From Antedon mediterranea (Eukaryota > Echinodermata > Crinoidea > Comatulida > Antedonidae): a stretch of 60,000 nucleotides of DNA. The notes beneath the pieces are model-generated. The model was not told where the DNA came from, did no database searches, and worked only from the letters and a program-made list of their open reading frames with translations. Where the stretch lies: contig NC_092671.1 in the NCBI RefSeq assembly GCF_964355755.1, positions 22,463,070-22,523,069 of the forward strand. Direction: 5' to 3'. The number at the start of each line of letters is the position of its first letter. The stretch's first letter is position 1. Below are positions 44,333 through 55,778 of the stretch, piece after piece. A program made the position numbers and the translations under genes.

Positions 44333-44739
44333 AACAAACTAAAGTATTGTGCTGTCAGTATTTCTTTAATTTATGGTGTTACAATTTCCATTATCAAAGA
44401 GTTTCTTTAGCAATATCTTAATCATCATCATAATCTTGTTTGTCCACTTATGGTGTCGGGCCTTCTTGTCCTCCACCTTTCTTTCGATCCCCATCTACAG
44501 TACTACACATAGGTCCACTTTTCTTCTATTATGCTTAATACAGTGTAACCATCTCTTTCTTGCCACCCCTTTTTGGTCTTCTACTAATTCCTACTCTTTC
44601 TGCTATCCTCATCTTCATATCCCATACTATCTTAGCCTGCATTCATGAATGTTATCCCTCATTTGTCTAACTTATATAGTTTCACTCCTTTGATAGCTCT
44701 CATGCATCTCATCTCAACAGCCTCCAGTTTCTTTATAAT
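44333..44739. other. No gene recognised
   Basis: Pyrimidine-rich on the + strand (TTCTTGTCCTCCACC and similar). It could be coding-strand remnant of a LINE read in reverse, but no motif supports a call. Confidence 0.3.
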
Positions 44740-45071
44740 TTCATTTCATTTCATTTATTTATTCACTTTACAAATATATAAATATAAAGTGGAGGAGCCT
44801 AAAAGAGAGCAAAGCTTGTGGTGAATAGGCTCCTCAAAACAAAACAAATAAAATATAAATAATATAACACAATTAGAAACTCCAAAAAAATAACAATTAA
44901 ACTAATATCTTTTCTCTAACACATAAGTTTAACATGTTTAAAACTAAAAAACAAGTAAAAAATAGTGTTACCTGCACAGAAAAGTAGGCCCCTATTAAAT
45001 TTCAAGATCCAACGACCTGTGGAAAGTCACATGACCAGTTTGAGGTTGTTGCCTCTGGCATTGAGCTCATC

Positions 45072-45135
45072 ATTATTAAAGTGCTCGATCCAGAGTTAAC
45101 AACTTCTAACTGAGGTCTATGTAATTCTTTCGCAG
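45072..45135 (+). repeat. 64-bp LTR-internal direct repeat, first copy (followed by GTAAGT)
   Basis: The block ATTATTAAAGTGCTCGATCC ... TATGTAATTCTTTCGCAG recurs at 46526-46589, and in the 3' LTR at 55885-55948 and 56712-56775. The first copy is followed directly by GTAAGT; the second ends in TTCTTTCGCAG. The stretch between them thus has the form of a spliceosomal intron (GT...AG). Confidence 0.85.
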
Positions 45136-45357
45136 GTAAGTTTATGATATTTTATATTCTTTTTAACTTATATATTATAATTATGACAATTTGTTATGTT
45201 ATGTTTCACAAGGATACTGAGTTATTTCTCCAGTACCCAGATTGAAATTATTAAGTAAGAAACTGAGAGGATAAACAGAGCGAATACTGTGATCAGATGA
45301 TTGTTGTTCATTTTAGAAAACAATCATTATATTTTAAGGTTAATGCTAGATGATTAA

Positions 45358-45983
45358 AGCCCCATTCCCTACGTTTTTTAGATCTATTTTAAGATCACAA
45401 ACTATATTTAATGTAAAAATAATACTATATGGTCCTATTGCGATAACTTTTTTCGTCTTTAAACGGTTAAAAATGTGAAAAATAAATCGATTCTAATAAT
45501 TATAGAGGCCCGCTATAAATCCCAAAATGCATTGCGCGCGGATTGATATTTTTGTTTTTCACCTGTAATTCGCCCACTTTTCGATCGATCGTGAAGCCAA
45601 AACAAATGGAAGACTCCTAACTTTTCAGCGAAAATACCGGGTTTTCCCCAATTTGTATCAACGGAGTCTGGCAAAAATAGAAAGACAATTAATGCAGCAA
45701 CTATACAACGTCAGGCTAGGTATATAGCTAGCGTACGATGTTCGTACGTTATCGATGTTTACTAGCTAGGCCTACAAAACTAAGCCTAGCTAGGCTAGGC
45801 CTAAGACCGTCCACGAGAGGTCGATCGCCGCGAGCTACTTAGGTAGTGCATTGTTTCTCACTTTTTATCATAATTTACCATAAAACGTACATTTAAGACA
45901 AGGAATGACATGGTTTAATGTTTTTAAAGTGATATATATGTATTATTTTCCAAAAAACGTCCAAAATTGCAGGGAAGGGGTCT
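45358..45983. mobile_element. 626-bp MITE with TTAA target duplication
   Basis: The ends are AGCCCCATTCCCTACGTTTT and ...AGGGAAGGGGTCT, an imperfect inverted repeat. TTAA flanks both sides (45354-45357, 45984-45987). The 3' LTR has the empty site (GATGATTAAGTTATG at about 56165-56179). TTAA fits piggyBac or Kolobok families. A TAGGCCTA-rich patch lies inside (45768-45800). Confidence 0.88.
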
Positions 45984-46525
45984 TTAAGTTATGTATTTAG
46001 TACAGGATAGAGATAATAGCTAAATGTTTATACTTTCATTTTATGTCAATATAATGTAACGAATTATTAGGCTCAATAGCTATTAGAGGCCCTGTTAACA
46101 AAAAGAGTATATACAATGTATAAGGTTCATGACCTTGCCATTAATTGCTGTGGTATGTAAGGCTCTGCTAGTGGAACTGGCCGTTACTATGGTAACCAAG
46201 GTAGTGAGTCAATGTTGCACTGATAACTACACCCAGGGTACCAATTTAGAATTGGGTTTTATAACTATACTGGTTTCCTTATTTAGAAATCACATATGCT
46301 AGTGTAGAGTTGTATACACTGATAAGATGACCTTAAATTAATGTATCATGTTTTTGGTTTAATTCAGTCAGATAATTCAATCAATAATTAACGAGTTTAT
46401 GTAGAGATTATTTAGTTAGTTATTAAACATAATGTTGGGTAAAGGACCAATAGCTAGATTGATGTATTAGTTAAATTGTTTCATGTGTTAACACTCGTCA
46501 TTATAATTGTAATGTGTTAAGATTG

Positions 46526-46589
46526 ATTATTAAAGTGCTCGATCCAGAGTTAACAACTTCTAACTGAGGTCTATGTAATTCTTTCGCAG
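46526..46589 (+). repeat. 64-bp LTR-internal direct repeat, second copy
   Basis: Identical or nearly identical to 45072-45135; ends at a CAG and is followed by TCGAATATCC, the last 21 bases of the LTR. Confidence 0.85.
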
Positions 46590-46611
46590 TCGAATATCCT
46601 GAACCGTAAAA

Positions 46612-46630
46612 TCTGGCGATCCTGCCAGGA
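46612..46630 (+). other. Gypsy primer-binding site
   Basis: TCTGGCGATCCTGCCAGGA lies 1-2 bases after the LTR. TGGCGATCCTGCC is the complement of a tRNA 3' end (CCA preceded by acceptor bases), as expected for minus-strand priming. Confidence 0.75.
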
Positions 46631-46652
46631 CTATTCTGACAGAAGGATAAAC

Positions 46653-47816
46653 ATGGACCTCCAGACACTGGAGAGAGAAGTGAAGGATTGCTTGTATAAG
46701 CTAACCCTTCCTCAGCTAAAAGAGGTGGCTGGGGCAATCAAACAGGATGCAGGAATTGCAGACAAGCCAATCCGGGCAGTGTTAAAACATATTCTAAGGT
46801 ACCTCGAGAGCGAGGAGGTAGAGGCGCTTGAGGATGGAGGTGAGAGCGTCCTGTTGGTGGTAAGAACAAAAATGGAAGAGTTTAGAACATCCCCAACAAG
46901 CTCAACCGAAACCGAAACCACACCACCATTGCCGTCATCTATTGAGATGTTTAAAAGAGAATTAAAGATAAAGGGACAGATTGGGTCTACTGGACAAACT
47001 GACAAACTATCCTATTTAAGCGTGATGAGACAGATAGATGACAGTCTCACCCGTGGTTACAACCGTAGCGCCATTTTAAATGCTGTAACTATGGCTGTAA
47101 CAAGTGGAACTCCACTCCCAGGCTATCTAGAAAGTCAACCAGAAATGAGCCTAGCTCAACTCAGACGAGTCCTACGGTCCCATTTTAAGGAAGGAGATGC
47201 ATTGGACTCTTACCAACAACTATCTGCCGCTTACCAACAGCCAGGTGAATTGGCCCAAGAGTTCGTTGTCAGAGCTATGAATCTCCGTCAAAAGGTGAGG
47301 TTTTCATCCAATGAGGAAGGGGCACCACTGATGTATGATGATCAATTGTTGAGAAGCACGTTCCTCCAAACACTGCAGACAGGTCTTAGAAGAAACTTGC
47401 GCATTGAGATGAGAGAGCACCTTCAGGAACCCAATATCTCAGATGAAGACCTCCTTGAGAGACTAGTCAGAGTGGAAAACCTCGAAGATAAACGGAAACA
47501 GAAACAATGTACATCAAATACTGTAAAGGTTGCCAGTGCAACCGTTACCACATCTTCGCCCAGTGATGAAATCAAGATGCTGGTAGAAGGTTTGAAGACA
47601 CTACAGGCAAGTGTTTCAGCTTTACAGGGAGTTGTACAACACACAAACAAAGGTAGACGGAAGTCAAGAGGAAGAGGATGTAACAGTTGCAAGCAGGACG
47701 GTAAGGGAGATGATTGTAGGCATTGTTACAGGTGTGGAGGTGACAACCATTTCGCTAGGGCTTGCACCTCCAACCAGGGAAACGGACCCCGATCATCCCA
47801 ACGGGACTTGGAATGA
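46653..47816 (+). CDS. gag: Gypsy Gag polyprotein
   Basis: An intact 387-codon frame starts 20-odd bases after the primer-binding site. It has an N-terminal helical region ([20 protein letters not shown]), a capsid-like central part (about residues 130-280, with [20 protein letters not shown]) and a single CX2CX4HX4C zinc knuckle near residues 357-370 ([14 protein letters not shown]), preceded by a basic Cys/Lys stretch. Gag packages the RNA and forms the particle. The stop TGA (47814-47816) lies within the frameshift hairpin, and pol begins in the -1 frame before it. Length and layout are normal for Ty3/Gypsy. Confidence 0.88.
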   Translation: MDLQTLEREVKDCLYKLTLPQLKEVAGAIKQDAGIADKPIRAVLKHILRYLESEEVEALEDGGESVLLVVRTKMEEFRTSPTSSTETETTPPLPSSIEMFKRELKIKGQIGSTGQTDKLSYLSVMRQIDDSLTRGYNRSAILNAVTMAVTSGTPLPGYLESQPEMSLAQLRRVLRSHFKEGDALDSYQQLSAAYQQPGELAQEFVVRAMNLRQKVRFSSNEEGAPLMYDDQLLRSTFLQTLQTGLRRNLRIEMREHLQEPNISDEDLLERLVRVENLEDKRKQKQCTSNTVKVASATVTTSSPSDEIKMLVEGLKTLQASVSALQGVVQHTNKGRRKSRGRGCNSCKQDGKGDDCRHCYRCGGDNHFARACTSNQGNGPRSSQRDLE

Positions 47817-50800
47817 TCGTAGAAAACCCCAACATGTCCCCTAACTCCAAGAAGCGTGAGATAGAGGTGGCCAAAGGTGATCACATGTATCAAGGCCAGT
47901 CTGGGATTGATCACTCGAAAGGAAGTCACAGTAACCAGTCGAAGTTTGATCCAGAAAAGAAGCACCAAATTAGCCACCTCACACCTGGGCAACACCTAAG
48001 ATTAGTCAACCTCATAGGTAGACGATGCACTGTCAAATGCAAATTAAACGGGAACATTGAAGAGGTTCTATGGGACACAGGTTCTCAAGTGTCGATTGTG
48101 TCTCAGACATGGTGGAAGACAAATTGCCAAGGTGAACCGCTGAGGAATTTAAGGGAGCTTTTGCAATCAGATCTCAAACTTACTGCTGCAAATGGTACTG
48201 ATATACCTTATATAGGATGGCTTTCTCTGAAACTTCAACTTTTATCTACTAATAATAATGATCCCTCAACATTTTCTACTTTAGTACCAGTCTTAGTAAC
48301 AGCTGATGAACTTCAACAACCAATCATTGGCTACAACGTAATCAAGGAAATTGTACAAATTGAGCAACCAGAACTTGTTAGGACAGTAAAAACATCATTT
48401 TCAAAATGTAATAACATCAAAGCTCAGAAGTTAATTTCAATGATGCGAAATTCCGATCCTAAAGATTTTTGTAATATATATTCAGGAAATTTGGTACATG
48501 AGGTCCCAGCGAAACAGACAACGTTCATACGAGTTAGAGCTATAACTGGTCCTATCCAGGAGGAGAAGATGATGGTGATAATTGAACCATTACTTGAACC
48601 ACATCTCCCCGATGGATTAGAAGTCAACGAAAATGTAGTAGAGCTAACATGCCGTCCCTGTAATGATATCAGAGTCTCAGTTACCAACAAAACGGACCAA
48701 AATTTGATAATTCCCAAGAAGACCTTATTGGGGAAGTTACAACTTGTGAGAGCTATCTATCGAGGTGTGTTCGAAGCTGGAAGCGATGAAGTTGTGCCAA
48801 CAGTAGGGGTACAGACGGCCAGAGTAGATGTGACGCCAGAAATCAATACTAGAAACTGGAAGTCTCAACTTGACTTGAGTCATCTAAGTTGCGATCAACA
48901 GCATATAGTAAATCAGATGCTTGACGAAGAATCCAATAGTTTCTCCCACGGTGAGCAAGACATGGGTTCGATACCAAGCCTACAAATGAAGATTAACTTA
49001 CTCGATAACATCCCAGTCCAGAAGACGTATCAGTCCATACCAAGACCTCTTTTTCAGGAAGTCAAAGACTACCTTACTGATTTAATTGATCGAGGATGGA
49101 TCGTCAAATCCGAATCTCCGTATGCATCACCCGTCGTGTGCGTTCGTAAGAAGGATGGAGGACTTCGGTTATGCATTGACTATCGGGAGTTAAACCGCAA
49201 GACGATCCCTGATTGCCAACCTATTCCCCGAATTCAAGACGTTCTCGACAGCCTTGGTGGAAACCGCTGGTTTAGTACCCTTGATCAAGGAAAGGCGTAC
49301 CATCAAGGATATATGACAACCGATAGCAGACCACTCACCGCTTTTGTAACACCTTGGGGTCTTCATGAATGGGTCCGAATACCTTTTGGACTCAAGAATG
49401 CCCCAGCTGCATACCAACGATGCATGGAAGACGCATTAGAAGGTCTAAACCACCAAATCTGTGAGGTCTACCTAGACGATATTATTGTTTATGGGAAGAC
49501 ATTCGAAGAACATCAAATCAACCTACAGAAAGTACTAAAACGTATACAAGAAAAAGGAATGAAATTGAAACCTGCCAAATGCAAACTGTTTCAATCTGAA
49601 GTGAAGTACTTGGGGAAAATCATTAGCCACGAAGGCTACCGGCCTGACCCTCGAGACACCGAAGCATTATACACCTTGAAGTCCAACATTCCTCGGACTG
49701 TAGGGGAAGTAAGAAAACTGCTAGGATTTACGGGATATTACCGTCGGTATCTTAGGGACTACTCCAAGCGAGCCAAACCATTATTTGTGCTGCTAACCCA
49801 AGCTGGTACTACTACAAAGAATAACCAATCAACCAATAAAAAGAACCAGAGAAAGAAACAGAAGAAACACAGTAATAGAAAGGACAACGGACAAGTTCCA
49901 TCTTCAACTCCAATAACATGGCTCCCAGAGTACCAACAAATAGTTGATTCATTCATTGACGAGTTAAGCCGAGCTCCGATTATGGCGTTTCCTGATTTTG
50001 AGAGACCGTTTGAGCTGCATACAGATGCCTCACAAGATGGACTTGGTGCGGTCTTATATCAACGCCAAGATGGAGTACTACGAGTCATAGGATACGGATC
50101 TCGTTCCCTTACACCAGCGGAAAAGAATTATCACCTTCACTCAGGCAAGCTGGAATTCCTAGCCCTGAAGTGGGCCATAACTAGTCACTTCAGAGATTAC
50201 CTATCCTTTGCAAAGTCATTTACCGTTTATACGGACAACAATCCTCTAACTTACATACTAACCACTGCCAAATTGAATGCCGTAGGTCATAGATGGGTTG
50301 CAGAACTTGCAGACTTTAATTTTACCATTAAATACAGGCCAGGTCGCAACAACGAAGATGCAGATGTACTATCAAGAATTCCGATGTCACCCAGTGAATT
50401 TGATCAATGTACTGAAGAAATTTCACCATTGGTAATGGATGCTGTTGTTCAAGGTATTGCAATACAACAAACAGCTGACTTTGCTTACATCAATCATATC
50501 GTTACTGATCATGTGCATATACAAGACCAACCATTTGGCATCACACCGAACCTATCTACATTATCAATTGCGGAAGTACGTTTGGCTCAAGAAGATGACC
50601 CTGCCCTTGCAAGATTCCGAGAATACAAAACCAAAAGTAGATGGCCCACTAGAGCCGAGCGCACCAATGAGATTCCTGAAACCAGGACCCTGATGCGGGA
50701 GTGGAGTAAAATCCATCTTGATAAAGATGGTATTCTTCGCCGGACGACGAAGACTAGGACACAACTATTGATCCCGAAAAGCCTTCGTCCGATGATACTC

Positions 50801-52128
50801 AAATCGCTACATAATGAGATGGGACATCTTGGCACTGAGAGGGTACTTATACTAATCCGAGAGAGGTTCTACTGGCCTCACATGGAAACTAACATCAACC
50901 ATTATATAAAACAAGAATGTAGTTGTGTGAAAGACAAGAAGCCATCCAGAATTACACGTGCACCTCTGGTAAACATCAAGACATCGGAACCATTTGAACT
51001 TGTCTCCATAGATTTCCTTCACCTTGACAAATGTAAAGGAGGATATGAGTACATCCTCGTAGTGATGGATCATTTTACAAGATTCGCTCAGGCTTATCCA
51101 ACCACCAACAAGTCGGGCAAGACAGTTGCTGACAGGATTTTCAACGACTTTGTTCTGAAGTTCGGTTATCCATGCAGACTACATCATGACCAGGGTCGTG
51201 AATTTGAAAACTCTCTATTTCGACGCCTTGAACAACTCAGTGAAGTCAGGGGTTCCCGAACTACACCATATCACCCTCAGGGGAATGGACAGGTCGAGAG
51301 GTTCAACCGAACCCTGTTGTCAATGCTCCGCACTTTAACTACAGAGCAGAAGCATGACTGGAAACAACATCTCAACAAGGTTGTTCATGCCTATAATGTT
51401 ACTCGACATGAAAGCACAGGTTATTCACCTCATTACTTATTGTATGGGCGGTCACCCCGACTGCCAATTGATCTTGCATTTGGATTATCCCCAGATGGTG
51501 ATGCCGCTGCAAGTGAACACCATGAATATGCCAAGAACTGGAAAATGAGGATGGAAGAGGCATACGCTTTAGCTAGATCGAATATGCAGAAATTAGCAGA
51601 AAGAAGTAAACACCGACATGACCAACAACGGCCAATCAGTACATCATTATAACCAGGTGATAGAGTCCTGATCAAGAACTGTGTTCCACCAGGTGGTCCT
51701 GGGAAACTTCAAAGCTTCTATGAGGACAGAATATACATAGTGGTCGCGCAAAAACAGGAGTTGCCAGTGTATGAAGTTCGCCCAGAAAACGGTAATGGTA
51801 GAGTACGGACTCTACATAGGAATTTACTTTGTCCCTGTGACGCTTTAGTACCAGATACTCAAAATGTTGCATCGAAAAAGAAGACAAAGATAACTCCAGA
51901 ACAACGATTACCTAGTGATTCGACGGAGAAGGTTACACCACAACCTGATACAGATTCAGTAGGTTCGGATGAAGAAGATGAAGTATATTTACAATATCCC
52001 CTATTAACCAATCCAGAACCACAATATGCATGTACCAGTAATGATTCATTGGTACAAGTTGAACCATATGCCACCCCACCAACAGCAGAGGATCCTACAG
52101 TGGATGAAAAGCACATGGAGGCAGCCGG
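47762..52128 (+). pseudogene. pol: Gypsy Pol polyprotein (protease, RT, RNase H, integrase) with one in-frame stop
   Basis: In the -1 frame relative to gag. Landmarks by residue from 47762: protease WDTGSQVSI near 104; RT with [20 protein letters not shown] near 480 and YLDDIIVYG near 569; RNase [16 protein letters not shown] near 753; integrase zinc finger (HNEMGHLG, later C-x2-C-like CSCVKDKK) at 1016-1060; rve core D near 1083 (SIDFLHLD), D near 1142 ([10 protein letters not shown]), E near 1178 ([10 protein letters not shown]). A Lys/Asn/Thr-rich insert (about 680-720) separates RT from RNase H. TAA at 51650-51652 interrupts the frame, which then stays open (GDRVLIKN, YEVRPENG) to the DNA-element insertion at 52129 and resumes at 54915. 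Confidence 0.88.
47777..47819 (+). promoter_or_regulatory. -1 ribosomal frameshift signal (slippery site plus hairpin)
   Basis: GGGAAAC at 47777-47783 is in the correct phase for the gag frame (G-GGA-AAC). After a 6-7 base spacer, 47790-47801 pairs with 47808-47819 (12-bp stem, one C-A mismatch, loop CGGGAC). Slippage by -1 enters the pol frame exactly. GGGAAAC is an established slippery heptamer in betaretroviral gag-pro junctions. Confidence 0.8.
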
Positions 52129-52409
52129 TGTAAGATTGAATTGTGTCCAGCATTCAAAAGTGTCCGGGCGGACACTTTTCAGCATTGGATAGTGTCCAGT
52201 TGCATGTTTCAACTGGTTCGTGGGCGTTTTTCAACAATTTAATGCTGTCCGGCCCGTTTAATAATGTCTGACCCATGGATTGAAATGCGTCCACTATTAA
52301 ATACTGTATCATACGTTTTATGATAGGTGGTTGTTTTTATCACGCCTGCACTTGTCTTGTCTTCTTTAAATAACCAATAATACTTAATGATGCCAAACTA
52401 ATTTTTTTT

Positions 52410-53740
52410 TTCTAATTAAAGATCGCTTTGCCTAAACACCTCCAATTAGGAACCATTATATTATTTGGTATGTGAAAAGACAAGAAGAATAAATAATTGT
52501 TAAGTATGTGACAAAAACAAGTAAATGAAGTGGTCCTCTTCCAATTAAAAATCACTTTACCTAAAACACCTCTAATTAGCGACCATTATATTATTTAGTA
52601 TTAATAAAGCAAGAAGAATATATAGTTATTAATTATGTGACAAAAAACAAGTAATTGTACTGGTCCTCTTTCAATAAAGGACCACTTTACTTAAAACACC
52701 TCCAATTAGCGACCATTTTTATTAATTGGTATGAGTAAAGACAATAATAATTAATAGTTTTAATTATGTGACAAAATTAAGTAACTGTACTGACTGGTCC
52801 GCTTCCAATTAAAGATCACTTTACTTTAAGACACCTCTAATTAGTGACCATTTTTATTAATTGGTATGAGTAAAGGCAAGAATAATTAATAGTTTAATTA
52901 TGTGACAAAATTAAGTAATTGTACTGGTCCGCTTCCAATTAAAGGTCACTTTACTTTAAGACACCTAATTAGCGACCATTGTATTAATTGGTAGGAGTAA
53001 ATACAAGAAGAATACATAGTTTTAATTATGATAGTGACAAAATTAAGTAACTGTACTAGTCCTCTTCCAGTTATAGATCACTTTACACCTCCAATTAACG
53101 ACCATTTCATTAATTGGTATGAGTAAAGACAATAATAATTAATAGTTTTAATTATGTGACAAAATTAAGTAACTGTACTGGTCCGCTTCCAATTAAAGAT
53201 CACTTTACTTTAAGACACCTCTAATTAGTGACCATTTTTATTAATTGGTATGAGTAAAGGCAAGAATAATTAATAGTTTAATTATGTGACAAAATTAAGT
53301 AAATGTACTGGTCCTCTTCCAATTAAAGATCACTTCAATTTAAACACTTCCATTTAGCGACCGTTTTATTATTTTGTATGAGTACAGACAAGAGGAATAA
53401 ATAGTTTATAATCATGTGATAAAAAACAAGTAATTGTACTGGTCCTCTTCCAATTAAAGATCACTTTACTTTAAGACACTTCCAATTAGTGACCGTTTTA
53501 TTATTTTGTATGAGCACAGACAAGAGGAATAAATAGTTTATAATCATGTGATAAAAAAAAGTAATTGTACTGGTCCTCTTCCAATTAAAGATCACTTTAC
53601 TTTAAGACACTTCCAATTAGCGACGGTTTTATTATTTTGTATGAGTAAAGACAAGAAGTTTAAATAGTTTATAATCATGTGACAAAAAACAAGTAATTGT
53701 ACTGGTCCTCTTCCAATTAAAGATCACTTTACTGTAAGAC
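52410..53740 (+). repeat. Tandem repeat, about 11 units of 122-136 bp
   Basis: The anchor TTCCAATTAAAGATCACTTT (with variants) recurs at about 52417, 52538, 52670, 52806, 52934, 53065, 53189, 53319, 53448, 53580 and 53712. Each unit also has a CCAATTAGCGACCATT-like phrase, a TTGGTATGAGTAAAGACAAG phrase and a TTATGTGACAAAA phrase. Units differ by substitutions and short indels; the last ones (53320-53740) are the most alike. Confidence 0.88.
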
Positions 53741-54910
53741 AGACAGATGACAGTTAACAGACTAAAAGGTGAAATATCTCCCGAGAGCCGCTGTTTTGAG
53801 GTTGACCTGACAATTGTGGCCATTACCAATTGGGACATTACCCTTGCTGGACATCTGGTAACAATAAATACTGATTATGCTGCCACTTTAGTACACAAAA
53901 CGATAAATAAAAGAAAAATAATACAACTTGTAGCATTCCCTTAGGCCCTGTTCAAAACTGCTAGTGTAGAAAAATCAAATCCACCCATGTAATAAAACCT
54001 AGAACTAGCTAATGATGTAGAAACACCAACAGCTTATTTATTAAATAAAAATCAACATATACTAATGTATGTAACTCAACAGGTAATGTAGTAACGAAAA
54101 TTGCCTCACAGCTAATGTAGTTAATATCGCCAGCTAATAAAATATTATATATTTTACAAACCTAAATGTCTAAATCATGTGCAAATGTATTATTAATATT
54201 ATTAAATTAGTAACAGTATTATGAATATTACAAAATAATATTTTGAGAACTAAAAAATATTTTGAGGGAACAATAGTTAGGGAGAACAAAATAAGATTTC
54301 AAGAACTGAACAATATAAAAAACGAATTACTACTTCGAGACAAGGAATGATCGAGAGAACGAAATAATTTCGAGGGAAATTATTTTGTTCTCTCGCGAAT
54401 TAGTAATTCGAATTCCAATGAAATAATATTTCGAGAGAACAAAAATAGGTAGGCCCTATGCCTATATGATTTAGTGATATTCATTCCCTAGAAATAATAA
54501 TACAGTACCGGTAGGCTATATATTTTTTCAAGTTGTCGATTTACTTCAAATTGACAACAGGTTGTATATACTCAATCAAAAACAAACAATTTAATTGGAT
54601 TAGACTATATGTCTCCAGATATAATAATAGTAATATTTATTTCAATCGACTTGATATTTTGCGATTCAAGTTGGTATTCTAAGGAATTATAATTACCCTA
54701 ACGGGAGTTGGTGATCGTCCAGTGCCCTAGTTTTTACGGGGTTAATATGATGTCGATGTCAATATGATGTCGATGTCGATGGTCCTACTTTTTTATCGAT
54801 GAAAGCTGCCCGGGTGGTTGCAGCCATTTTCAACAGCTGGTATTACACTATTCAATGCTGAAAATTGTCCAGTGGACACTTTCAAACACCGGACACATTT
54901 AAATCTTACA
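53741..54910. other. Right part of the 2.8-kb element, non-coding
   Basis: Contains a run of TTCGAGAGAACAAAATA-like phrases in both orientations (54290-54445), capable of a hairpin around GAAATAATTTCGAGGGAAAT. No convincing gene; a 65-codon frame at 53747 has no recognisable motif. Confidence 0.45.
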
Positions 54911-54914
54911 CCGG

Positions 54915-55257
54915 CGACACACAACATGCTGATATGGATGAACCAGTTAGTTCAAATGAACAGGTACCAGCAGCAGAGATTGGACGACCAGTTCGTCATC
55001 GCCAACCTCCTACTTTGTTTGGCTACCACAACTTGGGCACACCAGCACCAGGCTGTATGCAGATAAATGGTGCTAACACCAGACCACTACAAAATCCATA
55101 TTGGGACAACCACTACCGGAATGGACCTATCCAATTTTATCCACAACCAACTCAATATGCAACTCAACAACCAATCTGTACAGAATTTCATCCTACCAGA
55201 CAATGGATACCACCTACTGTACCAGGCCAATATCCAATGTTTCACAGAAAGTGTTAG
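54915..55257 (+). pseudogene. Gypsy Pol C-terminal tail, cut off by the insertion
   Basis: In phase with 52128 once the 2.8-kb element is removed. It starts at GDTQHADMDEP, then EIGRPVRHRQPPTLFGYHNL (the RP-RxRQPP-F-Y motif found at the ends of some Gypsy integrases), followed by a Pro/Gln/Asn/Tyr-rich tail ending in TAG at 55255-55257. The tail composition suggests a disordered region. Confidence 0.75.
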
Positions 55258-55778
55258 GACCTGATGAAATTGAACATTGATTGTAAAAGAAAGTGGATTT
55301 ATTTGTTACCCAATTGGTTATTGACAGAACTTACAAGTGTTTGTGATTGAGTACTACAAAGAGATGGTTGATAATGTACCATGAGCAACAGGTAACTATT
55401 CAGGCTGTGCATAAACATTGAGATGGTATCTACGGGGAATCACAAACTGGAACCAACCTGGTAATGACAGTGCATTGTGTACAGTTGTCGACAGATAACA
55501 TGGACCAGCTAGTCTTCTATGGATGTATCGTTATTGGACGACGCATGGGTATGTCGCATGCATGCAACCCTTGCACATCCCTCTTAGACACCATGGAATG
55601 AGGTAGTATCTGGAGTTTAGCTATGGCTAACTGTAAGAAGCTGGATCCTACATTCTAATATTGTGACACAATGAACTGTAGCAATTATCACTTAGATAAA
55701 CTGTAAATAACTGAAATTTAATAAATATGTGTATTCGTTTGTGGATGTCGGGGACGACATCACATTTGTGGGGGAGTA
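55258..55778 (+). other. Gypsy 3' untranslated region and polypurine tract
   Basis: No frame is seen between the pol stop and the LTR. It ends in GTGGGGGAGTA (55768-55778) directly before the 3' LTR, the expected plus-strand primer. Confidence 0.75.

Larger units (their letters stand above)
44966..46610 (+). repeat. Gypsy 5' LTR with MITE insertion
   Basis: The LTR is 1645 bp; without the 626-bp MITE and its TTAA copy it is about 1015 bp, matching the 3' LTR (1018 bp). Differences between the LTRs are few single bases, so the insertion is fairly young. It holds two copies of a 64-bp block near its ends. Confidence 0.9.
52129..54910. mobile_element. 2.8-kb non-autonomous DNA element, TGT...ACA ends, CCGG target duplication
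   Basis: The left end is TGTAAGATT with a nearby GTGTCC block; the right end is its inverse (GGACACATTTAAATCTTACA). CCGG flanks it (52125-52128, 54911-54914). Removing the element plus one CCGG restores the pol reading frame exactly. Just inside, AAAAGTGTCC/GGACACTTTT forms a hairpin on the left, with a similar GTCCAGTGGAC on the right. No transposase is encoded. TGT...ACA ends with a 4-bp duplication recall Ginger-type transposons, which is a tentative link. Confidence 0.82.

Noticed and set aside
44373-44648. 91-codon plus-strand frame rich in Phe/Ser/Leu
   Set aside because: Pyrimidine-rich low-complexity DNA gives long frames by chance. No motif or splice context supports it.
46501-46737. 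Minus-strand frame beginning MPQPPLL over the LTR/gag start
   Set aside because: It is a shadow of the LTR end, primer-binding site and gag start on the other strand.
51740-52192. Separate small gene after pol
   Set aside because: It is in the same frame as pol, directly after a single TAA, and continues integrase C-terminal motifs. Its last 20 codons are DNA-element sequence.
52410-53740. CRISPR-like array of about 130-bp period
   Set aside because: Whole units are similar, with no distinct spacers. It is a tandem satellite inside a DNA element.
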